The notes beneath the pieces are model-generated. The model did no database searches and had not been told where the DNA came from. It saw only the letters and a program-made list of their open reading frames with translations. 64,000 nt of DNA from Pilimelia terevasa. GTDB taxonomy: Bacteria > Actinomycetota > Actinomycetes > Mycobacteriales > Micromonosporaceae. The position numbers and the translations under genes are program-made. The DNA lies in the NCBI RefSeq assembly GCF_014647915.1, contig NZ_BMQC01000013.1, positions 1-64,000 on the forward strand, given 5' to 3'. Below are positions 33,688 through 45,226 of the stretch, one piece after another (positions within the stretch are counted from its first letter, which is position 1; every line of letters begins with the position of its first letter).

Positions 33688-34113
33688 GCAGTTACTTCCC
33701 ACTCGCCCATCTGTGGTGGATTTACTTTCTGATCGGCCGCTGCCAGGGGAGCCGGTACGGCCCGGGCCGATTCACTCACTGCCAGTCCTGTCCACGCATC
33801 GTAACCCTCCCCCACGCTCTCCGTCAGTGATGAAAGCCGTTGTCTTGCGATGCGGAGAACGTTAGAGGAGATTTGAAATGGACGGTACCAATAAATGTCC
33901 ATTTATACACATTCCGATAATGCAGGCATGTTTTGCGACAGATTGTCCACATAAGACCACCGCTGGTGGCGGGGTGGGAAGGGACTCGTAGATGGTCCCA
34001 CCGGGGTGCGGACTTCGCGCCGATGGAAATTGCAGGAAGCGCACACCAAGACGCACTTTTACCATAAGAAATACTGATATCAACGTCCGGTGTCCGCGCG
34101 TAGGATCGGCCAC
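33688..34113. other. AT-richer divergent intergenic region with one DnaA box
   Basis: The 426 bases between the GGDEF-EAL gene and moaC are clearly lower in GC than the window. They hold a perfect DnaA box (TTGTCCACA, 33943-33951) and an inverted repeat AAATGGAC/GTCCATTT (33876-33883 and 33897-33904) with a 13-base spacer, which could be an operator or hairpin. Short frames across it lack coding bias. I see no molybdenum-cofactor riboswitch fold by eye. Confidence 0.5.
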
Positions 34114-34608
34114 ATGCCCGCCTCACCCGGCCCCGCCGCCCCGGCCCTGACCCATCTGGACCCCTCCGGCGCCGCCCGGATGGTCGACGTCAGCGGCAAG
34201 GAGGTGACGGCCCGCTCCGCGGTCGCCGCCGCCGAGGTCCACACGACGCCGGAGGTCCTGGCCGCCCTCCGGCGCGACGGACTGCCCAAGGGCGACGCCC
34301 TCGCCACCGCCCGGCTCGCCGGCATCATGGGCGCCAAGCGCACCCCCGACCTGATCCCGCTGTGCCACCCGATCACGCTGCACAGCGTCGCCGTCACGCT
34401 GACGCCGCACGACACCGGCGTCGCCATCACCGCCACCACCCGGACCGCCGACCGGACCGGCGTCGAGATGGAGGCGCTGACCGCCGTGGCGACCGCCGGG
34501 CTGGCGCTCATCGACATGATCAAGGCACTGGACCCCGCGGCCACCCTGGACGCCGTCCGGGTCCTGCGCAAGGACGGCGGCGCGACCGGCCCCTGGACCC
34601 GCCCGTGA
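34114..34608 (+). CDS. moaC: Cyclic pyranopterin monophosphate synthase
   Basis: The 164-residue protein matches MoaC throughout: ARMVDVSGKEVTAR near the N-terminus, PKGDALATARLAGIMGAK, the active-site stretch LIPLCHPI, RTGVEMEALTAV and DMIKALDP. It converts the MoaA product to cyclic pyranopterin monophosphate in the second step of molybdenum cofactor synthesis. ATG 34114 gives the family length; an AGGA site lies upstream. Its stop overlaps the next gene's GTG (GTGA), so it is translated with the MogA-MoeA-MoaE fusion. Confidence 0.95.
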   Translation: MPASPGPAAPALTHLDPSGAARMVDVSGKEVTARSAVAAAEVHTTPEVLAALRRDGLPKGDALATARLAGIMGAKRTPDLIPLCHPITLHSVAVTLTPHDTGVAITATTRTADRTGVEMEALTAVATAGLALIDMIKALDPAATLDAVRVLRKDGGATGPWTRP

Positions 34609-36911
34609 CCGCCGGGCCGCAGCAGCCCCCGCGCGCCCGGGTCATCGTGGCGTCGCAGCGGGCCGCCGCGGGCGTCTACGCCGACCGCAGCGGGCCGCTG
34701 CTGGTGGAAGGGCTGCGCGCCCTCGGGTTCGCGGCCGACCGGGTGGTCGTCGGCGACGGCGCGCCCGTCGCCGAGGCGCTGCGGGCGGCCCTGGACGGCG
34801 GCGTCGACCTGGTGGTCACCAGCGGCGGCACCGGCGTCTCGCCGACCGACCGGACGCCAGAGGTGACGGCGCCGCTGCTGGGGTACCAGATCCCGGGCAT
34901 CGCCGAGGCGGTCCGCGCGTACGGCGCCCGGACGGTGCCCACGGCCGCCCTCTCGCGCGGCCTGGCCGGCGTCGCCGGGCGGACCCTCGTGGTCAACGTG
35001 GCCGGCTCGACCGGCGCGGCCCGCGACGCCCTCGCCGCGCTCGGCCCGCTGCTGCCGCACGCCCTGGCCCAGTTGCGCGGCGCGGACCACCCGCCGCCGG
35101 CCGAGACCCGGGCGCCCCGGCCCGCGTCAGGGTCGGCGTCGGCGGCGGCGTCAGGGTCGGCGGCGGCGTCAGGGTCGGCGGCGGCGTCAGGGTCGGCGGC
35201 GGCGTCAGGGTCGGCGGCGGCGTCAGGGTCGGCGGCGGCGTCAGGGTCGGCGGCGGCGTCAGGGTCGGCATCGGCGCCGACGTCCTGGGAGCAGGCGCGG
35301 GCGGCGGCCCACGCCGCCGGCCTGGCCGCCCTGCTGCCCGCGGCCGACGTCCCGCTCGCCGGGGCCGACGGCGCCACGCTCGCCGCGGACCTCACCGCGC
35401 GCACGGCGCTGCCGGCGTTCGACACCTCCAGCGTGGACGGGTACGCCCTGCGCGGCGCCCCGCCCTGGCGGGTCGTCGGCCGCGTCCTGGCCGGTGCGCG
35501 CCCGGCGCCGCTGCCCGACGGCGGCACCGCCGCCGAGGTCGCCACCGGAGCCATGCTGCCGCCGGGCACCGACGCCGTCCTGCGCGTCGAGGAGGCCGAG
35601 GTGGCCGGGGGCGTTGTCACGGGCACGCCCCGCCCGGCCGGGGCCGCCGTGCCCGAGTGGCGGGCCGCCGGTGCGGAGGCGGCGGCCGGGGCGCTGCTGG
35701 TGCCGGCGGGTGCCGCCGTCACGCCGGCCGTGCTCGGGCTCGCCGCCGCGGCCGGCCACGACGTGCTGCCGGTCCACCGGGTGCCGCGGGTCGCCGTCCG
35801 GGTCTTCGGCGACGAACTGCGCACGGCCGGCCCCGCCGCCGACGGGCAGCTACGCGACGCCCTCGGGCCGGCGCTGCCGGCGCTGCTGCGCCGCTGGGGC
35901 GCCGAGGTGGACGCGCCGCCGCCGCCCATCGCCGACACGCTGGAGGCGCACGTGGCCGCCCTGCGCGACGCGCTGGCCGACGCCGACGTCGTGTGCACCA
36001 CCGGCGGCACGATGCGCGGCCCCGCCGACCACCTGCACGCCGCGCTCGACGCGCTCGGCGCGACGTACCTCGTGGACACCGTCGCCGTGCGGCCCGGGTA
36101 CCCGATGCTGCTGGCGCGCGTCGGGGACCGGTACGTCGTGGGGCTGCCCGGGAACCCGCAGTCGGCGGTGATCGCGGCGCTGACCCTCGCGGTACCGCTG
36201 CTGGCCGGGCTCGGCGGGCGGGACCTGCCGGCGCTGGCCGCCGTACCGCTGGCGGCGGCGCTGCCGGGCCGCGGCGGCGACACCCACCTGGCCCTGGCCC
36301 GGCTGACCGGGGCGGGCGCCGAGCCGGTACCGCACGGCGGGTCGGCGATGCTGCGCGGCCTGGCGCTGGCCGACGGGTACGCCGTGGTGCTGCCCGGGGC
36401 GGCGGCCGGCGCGGGCGCGACGGTGCCGTTCCTGCCGGTCCACCCCGCGGCCGACGCCGCGGCCCCGCCGGTGTCCGGGCGGGCGGACGGCGCAGTGGTC
36501 GTCGTGGCGGAGGTGACCGGGGCCGCCTGGGACCCGGCCGCCCTGGCCGACGCCGTGCGGCGGCCCGCGGCCGGCGCCGTCGCCGCGTTCCACGGGGTGG
36601 TGCGCGACCACGACGGCGGGCGCGGTGTCACCGCCCTCACCTACGAGGCGCACCCCGACGCGGGGGCGGTCCTCGCGGCCGTCGCCGCCGAGGTCGCCGC
36701 GGACCCGGCCGTGCACGCCGTCGCCGTCCGGCACCGGGTCGGCGCCCTCGGCGTCGGCGACGTGGCGCTGAGCGCGGCGGTGAGCAGCGCCCACCGGGCG
36801 GCCGCCTTCGCCGCGTGCGCCCGGCTCGTGGAGCTGGTCAAGGAGCGGCTACCGGTGTGGAAGCACCAGCACTTCGCCGACGGCACCGCCGAGTGGGTCC
36901 ACTGCGCCTGA
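34605..36911 (+). CDS. MogA/MoaB-MoeA-MoaE triple fusion for molybdenum cofactor synthesis
   Basis: The 768-residue protein joins three normally separate enzymes. Residues 1-165 are a MogA/MoaB adenylyltransferase domain (TSGGTGVSPTDRTPE). Residues 174-223 are a low-complexity ASGSAA linker. Residues about 225-625 are MoeA, the molybdenum insertase (FDTSSVDGYALRG, TTGGTMRGPADH, GLPGNPQSAVIAALT). Residues about 630-768 are MoaE, the large subunit of molybdopterin synthase (FHGVVRDHDGG, YEAHPDAG, RHRVGALGVGD, VWKHQHFADGTAEWVHC). MoaE needs MoaD, encoded at 46504-46743. The protein could make molybdopterin, adenylate it and insert molybdate on one chain. GTG 34605 overlaps the moaC stop. No frameshift is seen, and key residues of all three parts are present. 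Confidence 0.93.
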   Translation: MTAGPQQPPRARVIVASQRAAAGVYADRSGPLLVEGLRALGFAADRVVVGDGAPVAEALRAALDGGVDLVVTSGGTGVSPTDRTPEVTAPLLGYQIPGIAEAVRAYGARTVPTAALSRGLAGVAGRTLVVNVAGSTGAARDALAALGPLLPHALAQLRGADHPPPAETRAPRPASGSASAAASGSAAASGSAAASGSAAASGSAAASGSAAASGSAAASGSASAPTSWEQARAAAHAAGLAALLPAADVPLAGADGATLAADLTARTALPAFDTSSVDGYALRGAPPWRVVGRVLAGARPAPLPDGGTAAEVATGAMLPPGTDAVLRVEEAEVAGGVVTGTPRPAGAAVPEWRAAGAEAAAGALLVPAGAAVTPAVLGLAAAAGHDVLPVHRVPRVAVRVFGDELRTAGPAADGQLRDALGPALPALLRRWGAEVDAPPPPIADTLEAHVAALRDALADADVVCTTGGTMRGPADHLHAALDALGATYLVDTVAVRPGYPMLLARVGDRYVVGLPGNPQSAVIAALTLAVPLLAGLGGRDLPALAAVPLAAALPGRGGDTHLALARLTGAGAEPVPHGGSAMLRGLALADGYAVVLPGAAAGAGATVPFLPVHPAADAAAPPVSGRADGAVVVVAEVTGAAWDPAALADAVRRPAAGAVAAFHGVVRDHDGGRGVTALTYEAHPDAGAVLAAVAAEVAADPAVHAVAVRHRVGALGVGDVALSAAVSSAHRAAAFAACARLVELVKERLPVWKHQHFADGTAEWVHCA
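35124..35273. repeat. Tandem 18-base repeat encoding an ASGSAA linker
   Basis: A unit GCGTCAGGGTCGGCGGCG is repeated six times exactly, with related flanking copies at each end, in frame between the MogA-like and MoeA domains. The identity of the copies shows recent slippage; multiples of 18 bases keep the frame. Confidence 0.95.
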
Positions 36912-36914
36912 ACG

Positions 36915-36965
36915 CCGCGGCCCGCCGCCCCGACCGGGGTGAACCGGCGGGGCGGCGGGCCGCGG
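36915..36965. terminator. Long hairpin after the Moco fusion gene
   Basis: Arms CCGCGGCCCGCCGCCCCG and its exact complement form an 18-pair stem around a 15-base loop, four bases after the stop and before the end of the convergent gene at 36988. It probably works in both directions. Confidence 0.8.
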
Positions 36966-36987
36966 GCGTGGGCTCAGCGGGAGGCGG

Positions 36988-37905
36988 TCAGCGGCGCTTC
37001 ATGCACAGGACGTAGCTGTCCGCGGGCGGGTTGATCCCGTTGTGCGTGTACGTGTGGTCGTACCGGCCCTTACCCGCGCCGAGGAACGCGTTGTCGCACT
37101 TGGTGCGGTCCGTGGTGAACAGCACCCGGGCCACGACCTCGAAGGTGCCGACGGCGCACGGCACCTTGCGCAGCTTGGCGTTCTGGTCGGTGCCCTCGTT
37201 GACGGCGCAGTCCCCCTTGGCGAAGGAGTCCTCGTCCAGCGACGGCGCGGCGGTCGGGGAGGCGAGCGCCGTCGGCGCCGTGTCCTCCTTCTTCTTCGCC
37301 TCGTCGAAGCCGCGCTTGGCGAGGTAGATCGCACCGGCGCCGCAGAGGCAGAGGATCAGCAGCACGACGCCGAGGACGATGGCGACGATCTTGCCGGTCC
37401 GCCGCTTGCGCGGCGCGGCCGGGAAGCCGGGGCCGGCGCCGTACGGCGGGGCGCCGGGCGGGTAGTCCGACGGCGCGCCGATGGGCGGCAGCGCTCCCGG
37501 CGGGCCGGGCGGCAGCGCGCCGCCGGGCGGCGGCACGGCGCCGGGCGGCGGCGGGAAGTCGCCGGCCGCCGGGAACGCCCCGGGCGGGGGCGCGTGGGGC
37601 GGGGGCGCGTGGGGCGGCGTGGCCGCGGGCGGTGGCGGGCCCGGCGGAGGTACGGCGCCGGGCGGCGGGGAGGCGGGAGGGGGCGTGGAGCCCGGCGGCG
37701 GTACGGCGCCCGGCGGCATCCCGGGCGGGCCGGGCGGCGCGGCGGGCGGCGGTACGGCGGCGGGCGGAGGCGGCGGCGGAGGCGGCGGGGGCGCGGTGGG
37801 ATCGGCGGCCGGGTGCAGCGGGGCGGTCGGCTCCTCGCCGGGGTGGATCGGGCGGGTCGGCTCGTCCGGGTCGCTGCCGTACGGCGGCCGGGGTGGTTCA
37901 GACAT
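36988..37905 (-). CDS. Pro-rich membrane protein with LppU/SCO3897-like C-terminal domain
   Basis: The 305-residue protein has a cytoplasmic Pro/Gly/Ala-rich tail (1-165, many PPGAVPPPG repeats), a basic stop (RKRRTGK), one membrane helix (about 172-193) and an outer domain (about 220-305) with four cysteines: GDCAVNEGT, KVPCAVG, TKCDNA and SYVLCMKRR. This Cys pattern and the final VLC are typical of the LppU/SCO3897 family, whose function is unknown. The same domain recurs in the next gene. A role in sensing or in cell-envelope complexes is only inferred from topology. Confidence 0.82.
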   Translation of the reverse strand: MSEPPRPPYGSDPDEPTRPIHPGEEPTAPLHPAADPTAPPPPPPPPPPAAVPPPAAPPGPPGMPPGAVPPPGSTPPPASPPPGAVPPPGPPPPAATPPHAPPPHAPPPGAFPAAGDFPPPPGAVPPPGGALPPGPPGALPPIGAPSDYPPGAPPYGAGPGFPAAPRKRRTGKIVAIVLGVVLLILCLCGAGAIYLAKRGFDEAKKKEDTAPTALASPTAAPSLDEDSFAKGDCAVNEGTDQNAKLRKVPCAVGTFEVVARVLFTTDRTKCDNAFLGAGKGRYDHTYTHNGINPPADSYVLCMKRR

Positions 37906-38046
37906 GACTCTCCTCGCGGTGGACGCCCGTTAGCGGCGGCGGCGCACGCGGCGGGTGTCCACGCCGCGTCCGACGGTCACAGTGTTCCGGCTTGACAACC
38001 TAGCGGGTGCGCGACACGCACATCACCCGTGCGCCCCGACGGCAGG

Positions 38047-38778
38047 TCAGCGCGGCCCGGCGCCCGGGCGCCGGCGCAGACAGAGCACGAAGTCGTTGCT
38101 GTTCTCGGCGGCGTCGAAGAAGTAGTAGAACTCGTACCCCCTGATCTTCCCCTTGCATTTCGCGGTGTAGTCGAGCGTGCCGTCGAACCGGGCCAGGACC
38201 TGGTAGTCGGCGTTGGCGCACGGGGCGATATGCAGGTCGGGCTTCTTCTCGTTGCCCCGGTTGACCAGGCACTGGCCGGTCACCGCGATGCGCGCGTCGG
38301 CGTCGGCCGGGCTCGGGGCGGCCGTGCTGGGGCGGTACGAGGTCGGGGCGACGGTCGGGACGGCCTGGCCGGGTGCCGCGCCCTGGCGTCCCCACAGGTA
38401 GATGCCGACCCCCCAGCCGGCGACGGCGAGCAGGGTCAGCACCCCCATCGCCAGGGCGATCATGAACGAGCGGCGGCCCCGGGAGCGCGGCTCGGGAGCC
38501 GGCGGCGGCGCCGGCCAGGCCGGAGCGGGCGCGTCGGCCGGCGGCGCCTGGGCCGGCGGGGCGTACGACTCGCCGGTCGGGTCGTAGGGCGGGAGGTCCT
38601 GGGGCGGGTGCGCCCACGGTCCGAGCGGGGCGCCGCTGCCGCCCCAGGGGTCGGAGGGTGCGTCCCAGGTCTCGGCGTCCTCGGGGGCGGGCCGGGGGGC
38701 GCCGGGGGACACGTCGGCGTCGTCGGGGCCGCCCCACGGCTCGGGGGGCCGCCCGGATGCGGGGGCGTCGTGCGACAT
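38047..38778 (-). CDS. Membrane protein with LppU/SCO3897-like C-terminal domain, paralogue
   Basis: The 243-residue protein repeats the design of its neighbour: an acidic Pro-rich cytoplasmic part (1-100), a basic RSRGRRS, one membrane helix (about 107-129), and an outer domain with GQCLVNRGN, IAPCANADYQV, TAKCKGK and NDFVLCLRR. The cysteine spacing aligns with the neighbour, so the two are paralogues from a tandem duplication. ATG 38778 is chosen over 38826 for its GGAGGA site four bases away. Function is unknown. Confidence 0.82.
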   Translation of the reverse strand: MSHDAPASGRPPEPWGGPDDADVSPGAPRPAPEDAETWDAPSDPWGGSGAPLGPWAHPPQDLPPYDPTGESYAPPAQAPPADAPAPAWPAPPPAPEPRSRGRRSFMIALAMGVLTLLAVAGWGVGIYLWGRQGAAPGQAVPTVAPTSYRPSTAAPSPADADARIAVTGQCLVNRGNEKKPDLHIAPCANADYQVLARFDGTLDYTAKCKGKIRGYEFYYFFDAAENSNDFVLCLRRRPGAGPR

Positions 38779-39009
38779 CGGTCCTCCTGGCTGCCCGGCG
38801 CCGTCGGCACCGGGCCGGGCGGGCACCCGTCACCGTAGCGTGGACGCGGCGCCGGGGCGCCCCCCGACCCGGGGCCGCGCCCGCGCCTCAGGACGGCCGG
38901 ATCCCCCGCACGCACAACGGACAACCCGCAAAACCTGGGGTAACTCCGCGGAAAATGCTGCTGATCACCCTGTACCCCGACCGGGTCGGGCGTCGCCCGG
39001 ACGGGGGAG

Positions 39010-39618
39010 TCACAGGAGTCCGTGCTCGGTGGCGGCGGCCAGCGCCTCGGCGCGGCTGTGCACGCCGAGCTTGTCGTAGACGCGGGCCAGGTAGGTGCGG
39101 ACGGTCGACTCGGTGAGCCGCATGCTGTCGGCGATGGCGGCGTTGTTCGCGCCGACGTACAGGTGGCGCAGGACCTGGGTCTCCCGGGGGCTCAGCGCCG
39201 CGGGGGCCAGCCGCTGGGTCGCCGTGGCGTCGAAGTCGGGCGCGGCGAAGTTGGTGGGGGCCAGGGCCGCGCGGTGGATCGCGCCGCGGACGCTCTCCAC
39301 CCCGGCGGTGCGCGCCAGGTAGCCGGAGAACCGCTGGCGCAGCGCCCGCAGCAGGAGCCGGTCGTCGGGCGGGCCGACCAGGACCAGGCCGACGTGCGGC
39401 AGGTCGGCGCGCAGCAGCGCGCCGAGGCCGAGCCCGTCCACCCCGGGCAGGTCCAGGTCGAGCAGCACGACGTCCGGGCGCTGCCGGGCGACGAGCTGGC
39501 GGGCGGGCGCGGCGTGTCCGGCCTGGCCGACGAGGTCCAGCTCGGGGTCGGCGTCGAGCGCCGCGGCGTAGCCCAGTTGGGCCATGGTGTGCGGGTCGGC
39601 GGTGACGACGCGGATCAC
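39010..39618 (-). CDS. Orphan LuxR/NarL-family response regulator
   Basis: The 202-residue protein has a receiver domain (1-120) with an acidic pocket residue in VVTADPHTM and the likely phosphorylation Asp in VVLLDLDLPGVDG, then a LuxR-type helix-turn-helix (about 140-200; LSPRETQVLRHLYVG, TESTVRTYLARVYDKLGVHSR). The usual receiver Lys appears to be Arg (GYLART), which may lower response to phosphorylation. No histidine kinase gene is adjacent. GTG 39618 has GAGGAGGG four bases upstream. Confidence 0.9.
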   Translation of the reverse strand: MIRVVTADPHTMAQLGYAAALDADPELDLVGQAGHAAPARQLVARQRPDVVLLDLDLPGVDGLGLGALLRADLPHVGLVLVGPPDDRLLLRALRQRFSGYLARTAGVESVRGAIHRAALAPTNFAAPDFDATATQRLAPAALSPRETQVLRHLYVGANNAAIADSMRLTESTVRTYLARVYDKLGVHSRAEALAAATEHGLL

Positions 39619-39737
39619 GGCACCCTCCTCTGGATCGGCGTACGGGTTACCCAACGCGCCGACACCCGCGGAGGAAACCCTCTCCAGTCAGGATGAAACG
39701 GACCAAGCTCCCGGTGACCGGTCCCGGGGGCGCGTCC

Positions 39738-40883
39738 TCACGGCAGGACCAGCAGGTCGCCGAGCGCCGCCCCCTCCTCCACCAGCGCGCCGAGGCCCTT
39801 GATCTGGAGCTGGCGCAGCGACGTGCCCGCGTCGGCGTCGTACGTGGTCAGCGTCGCCGGCTGGCCGAGGTCGGCGGGCTGGTGCAGGACGTGCAGCCGG
39901 TTGCCGCTCCAGTAGGTCAGCGCCATCCCCACCTGGTACGGCGGCATCGGCAGGACCACGTCCCGCCGGACCGCGCCGGTCGCCACGGTGACGGCGGTGA
40001 TCCGGCCCTGGCCGTCCACGTGGTACAGCCGGCCGGCGTGCAGGTGCGTGGCCCGGTCCACGTGCCAGGCGGCGGACTCCTGCTGCTCGTCGCGGTCGGC
40101 GTACCGCCGCACGACCCGGTGGGCGGCCGTCCCCCGCCGCGGGTCGACCGAGGCGACGAGCGCCTGCGCCGCCCCGGCCGTCGTCTCGTACCAGAAGTGC
40201 ACCCCGCCCGCGGCGCAGAACAGGCGCCCCATGACCGTGCCCGCCGTGGCGGGGGTCCGCGGCCACCGGGCGACGGTGTCGACGTCCAGGGTGCCGCCGA
40301 AGCGCAGTCGCAGCAGGGACAGGTCGGCGCCGGGCCGCCCGTCGGGGCCGTGCGTCTCGGCCAGCGCGAACACCTCGTCGCCGCAGTCCCCGGCGGCCAG
40401 CAGGTAGCGGTCGACCGTGCCGCCGCGCTGCCGGCCGCCCGCGCGCCAGCCCACGTCGAACCGGTAGCCGCCGGAGCCGGCCGCCCGGCCGCCGTTGAAG
40501 ACGGTGACGTACCCGACCGTCGGCAGCCAGGCGGCGAAGAAGCCGATCGCCTGCCCGCCGCGGGCGTAGGTACCCGCCTGGGCGCCGACGACGGTGTCGC
40601 TGGCCGCCTCGGAGACCTGTACGGACTCGCGGGCGTGGGCGGCCAGCCGGCCCATGTCCAGCCCGCCGGTGCGGTACACCCGCGCCGCGCCGTCCTGGCC
40701 GACGAAGACGACGCGGCCGTGCTGCCGGGTCTCGTAGGCCTGGGTGGAGAGCTGGATCACCGCGGCCTTGTCGCCGAGGAACCCGGCCGCGAACCGGTGC
40801 CCCGCCAGCGGCGGCACCCGCCCGCCGCAGCCGCCCAGCAGCAGCAGGACGGCGCCGAGCACCGCGAGGATCCGCACCGCCAC
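39738..40883 (-). CDS. Lipoprotein with beta-propeller-like repeats
   Basis: The 381-residue protein has a signal peptide with a lipobox (LLLLGGC, Cys at about 19). The rest is beta-rich with repeated blocks ending in short hydrophobic strands (GRVVFVGQDGAARVY, GRLYHVDGQGRITAV, GNRLHVLHQ), which suggests a propeller of six or seven blades. No catalytic motif is seen. It starts at GTG 40883, a few bases after the stop of the upstream exported-protein gene, and probably shares its transcript. Confidence 0.78.
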   Translation of the reverse strand: MAVRILAVLGAVLLLLGGCGGRVPPLAGHRFAAGFLGDKAAVIQLSTQAYETRQHGRVVFVGQDGAARVYRTGGLDMGRLAAHARESVQVSEAASDTVVGAQAGTYARGGQAIGFFAAWLPTVGYVTVFNGGRAAGSGGYRFDVGWRAGGRQRGGTVDRYLLAAGDCGDEVFALAETHGPDGRPGADLSLLRLRFGGTLDVDTVARWPRTPATAGTVMGRLFCAAGGVHFWYETTAGAAQALVASVDPRRGTAAHRVVRRYADRDEQQESAAWHVDRATHLHAGRLYHVDGQGRITAVTVATGAVRRDVVLPMPPYQVGMALTYWSGNRLHVLHQPADLGQPATLTTYDADAGTSLRQLQIKGLGALVEEGAALGDLLVLP

Positions 40884-40891
40884 CGCGCCGA

Positions 40892-41608
40892 CTACCTGCC
40901 GATGACCCGGTACGTCGTCGACTGCGCCGCGTCCCGCACGTCGCGCGGGTACACGCCCGCGCCGCCGTTGGCGTCCAGGTCCATGCCGCCGGTCACCCGG
41001 TAGGCGCTCCAGATCAACTTGCTGCAGTTCTTCGCTCCGGTGTGGCCGGTCAGCCGGTTCGTGGCGAAGTTGAGTGAGTAGGCGTCCCGGCCGACCCGGC
41101 TCAGCGCCCAGCCGCTGGCGGCCCCGCGCTGGCTGTCGGAGGCGCGGATCTCGAACAGCACCGCGCCCGGCCTGACCCACCGGCCGTGGTACGGGATGGT
41201 GTGGACCCGCTGGCCGACCACGCTCTCGGTGATCTGGTCGACGGCCGTGTACAGGCCCACGTGGCCGTGGTCGACCCCGCCGGTCGACGCCGGGGTGTAG
41301 TAGGCGTCCCCGACGCGCCGGGCCGGTACCAGCCGGCGGTCGCCGGCACTGCCGCCGCGCGGCCGGGCGGCCGCCTCGGCGGCGCCCTGCGCGCGGTCGG
41401 CCTCGACCTCGGCGAGGATCCGCCGCGCCACGACGCGCTCCGGCGCGCCCGCGGACCGGGCCGCCTCCCGCAGGCCGGCTCGCACCTCCTCGGCGTCAGC
41501 GCCGGGCAGCGCCGCCGCCAGGGCCGCGGCGGGATCGGCCGGCGGCGCCGCCGCCGGACCGCCCCACACCGCCACCAGCACCGTTCCCCATACACCCAGT
41601 ACCGACAT
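40892..41608 (-). CDS. Exported protein resembling NlpC/CHAP-like YiiX hydrolases
   Basis: The 238-residue protein has a short signal-like N-terminus (MSVLGVWGTVLVAVWGG) and a helical Ala-rich region, then a C-terminal domain with DHGHVGLYTAVDQITES and AKNCSKLIWSAYRVTGG. A His near the start and a Cys in NCSKLIWSAY match the circularly permuted NlpC/P60 (YiiX/CHAP) fold, where Cys and His form the active site. It may cut amide or ester bonds in the cell wall, but the assignment is by motif only. ATG 41608 has a GGGAGGTGG site. Confidence 0.72.
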   Translation of the reverse strand: MSVLGVWGTVLVAVWGGPAAAPPADPAAALAAALPGADAEEVRAGLREAARSAGAPERVVARRILAEVEADRAQGAAEAAARPRGGSAGDRRLVPARRVGDAYYTPASTGGVDHGHVGLYTAVDQITESVVGQRVHTIPYHGRWVRPGAVLFEIRASDSQRGAASGWALSRVGRDAYSLNFATNRLTGHTGAKNCSKLIWSAYRVTGGMDLDANGGAGVYPRDVRDAAQSTTYRVIGR

Positions 41609-41791
41609 CGCCACCTCCCGGGCCCCCGGCACCGACCCGCGGGCCGGACAAGCTGACGGTATGGCGCCCGCGGACCCGGGGTCAACGCCTCCGCGGCGAT
41701 CACGCGGCCACGGTGCGACACGCCGCCCGACACGCCACCGCGACCGCGTGATCGACAACGGATCGCCGACCGGCGGCCGCCCCGGGGTGGC

Positions 41792-45193
<3,402 letters not shown>

Positions 45194-45226
45194 GCGCCAC
45201 GCGCGGGAGTACCGGGCAGCGCCGGG

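Noticed and set aside
33688-34113. Moco riboswitch before moaC
   Set aside because: The region lies upstream of moaC, but I could not find the conserved helices by eye; only a short dyad is visible.
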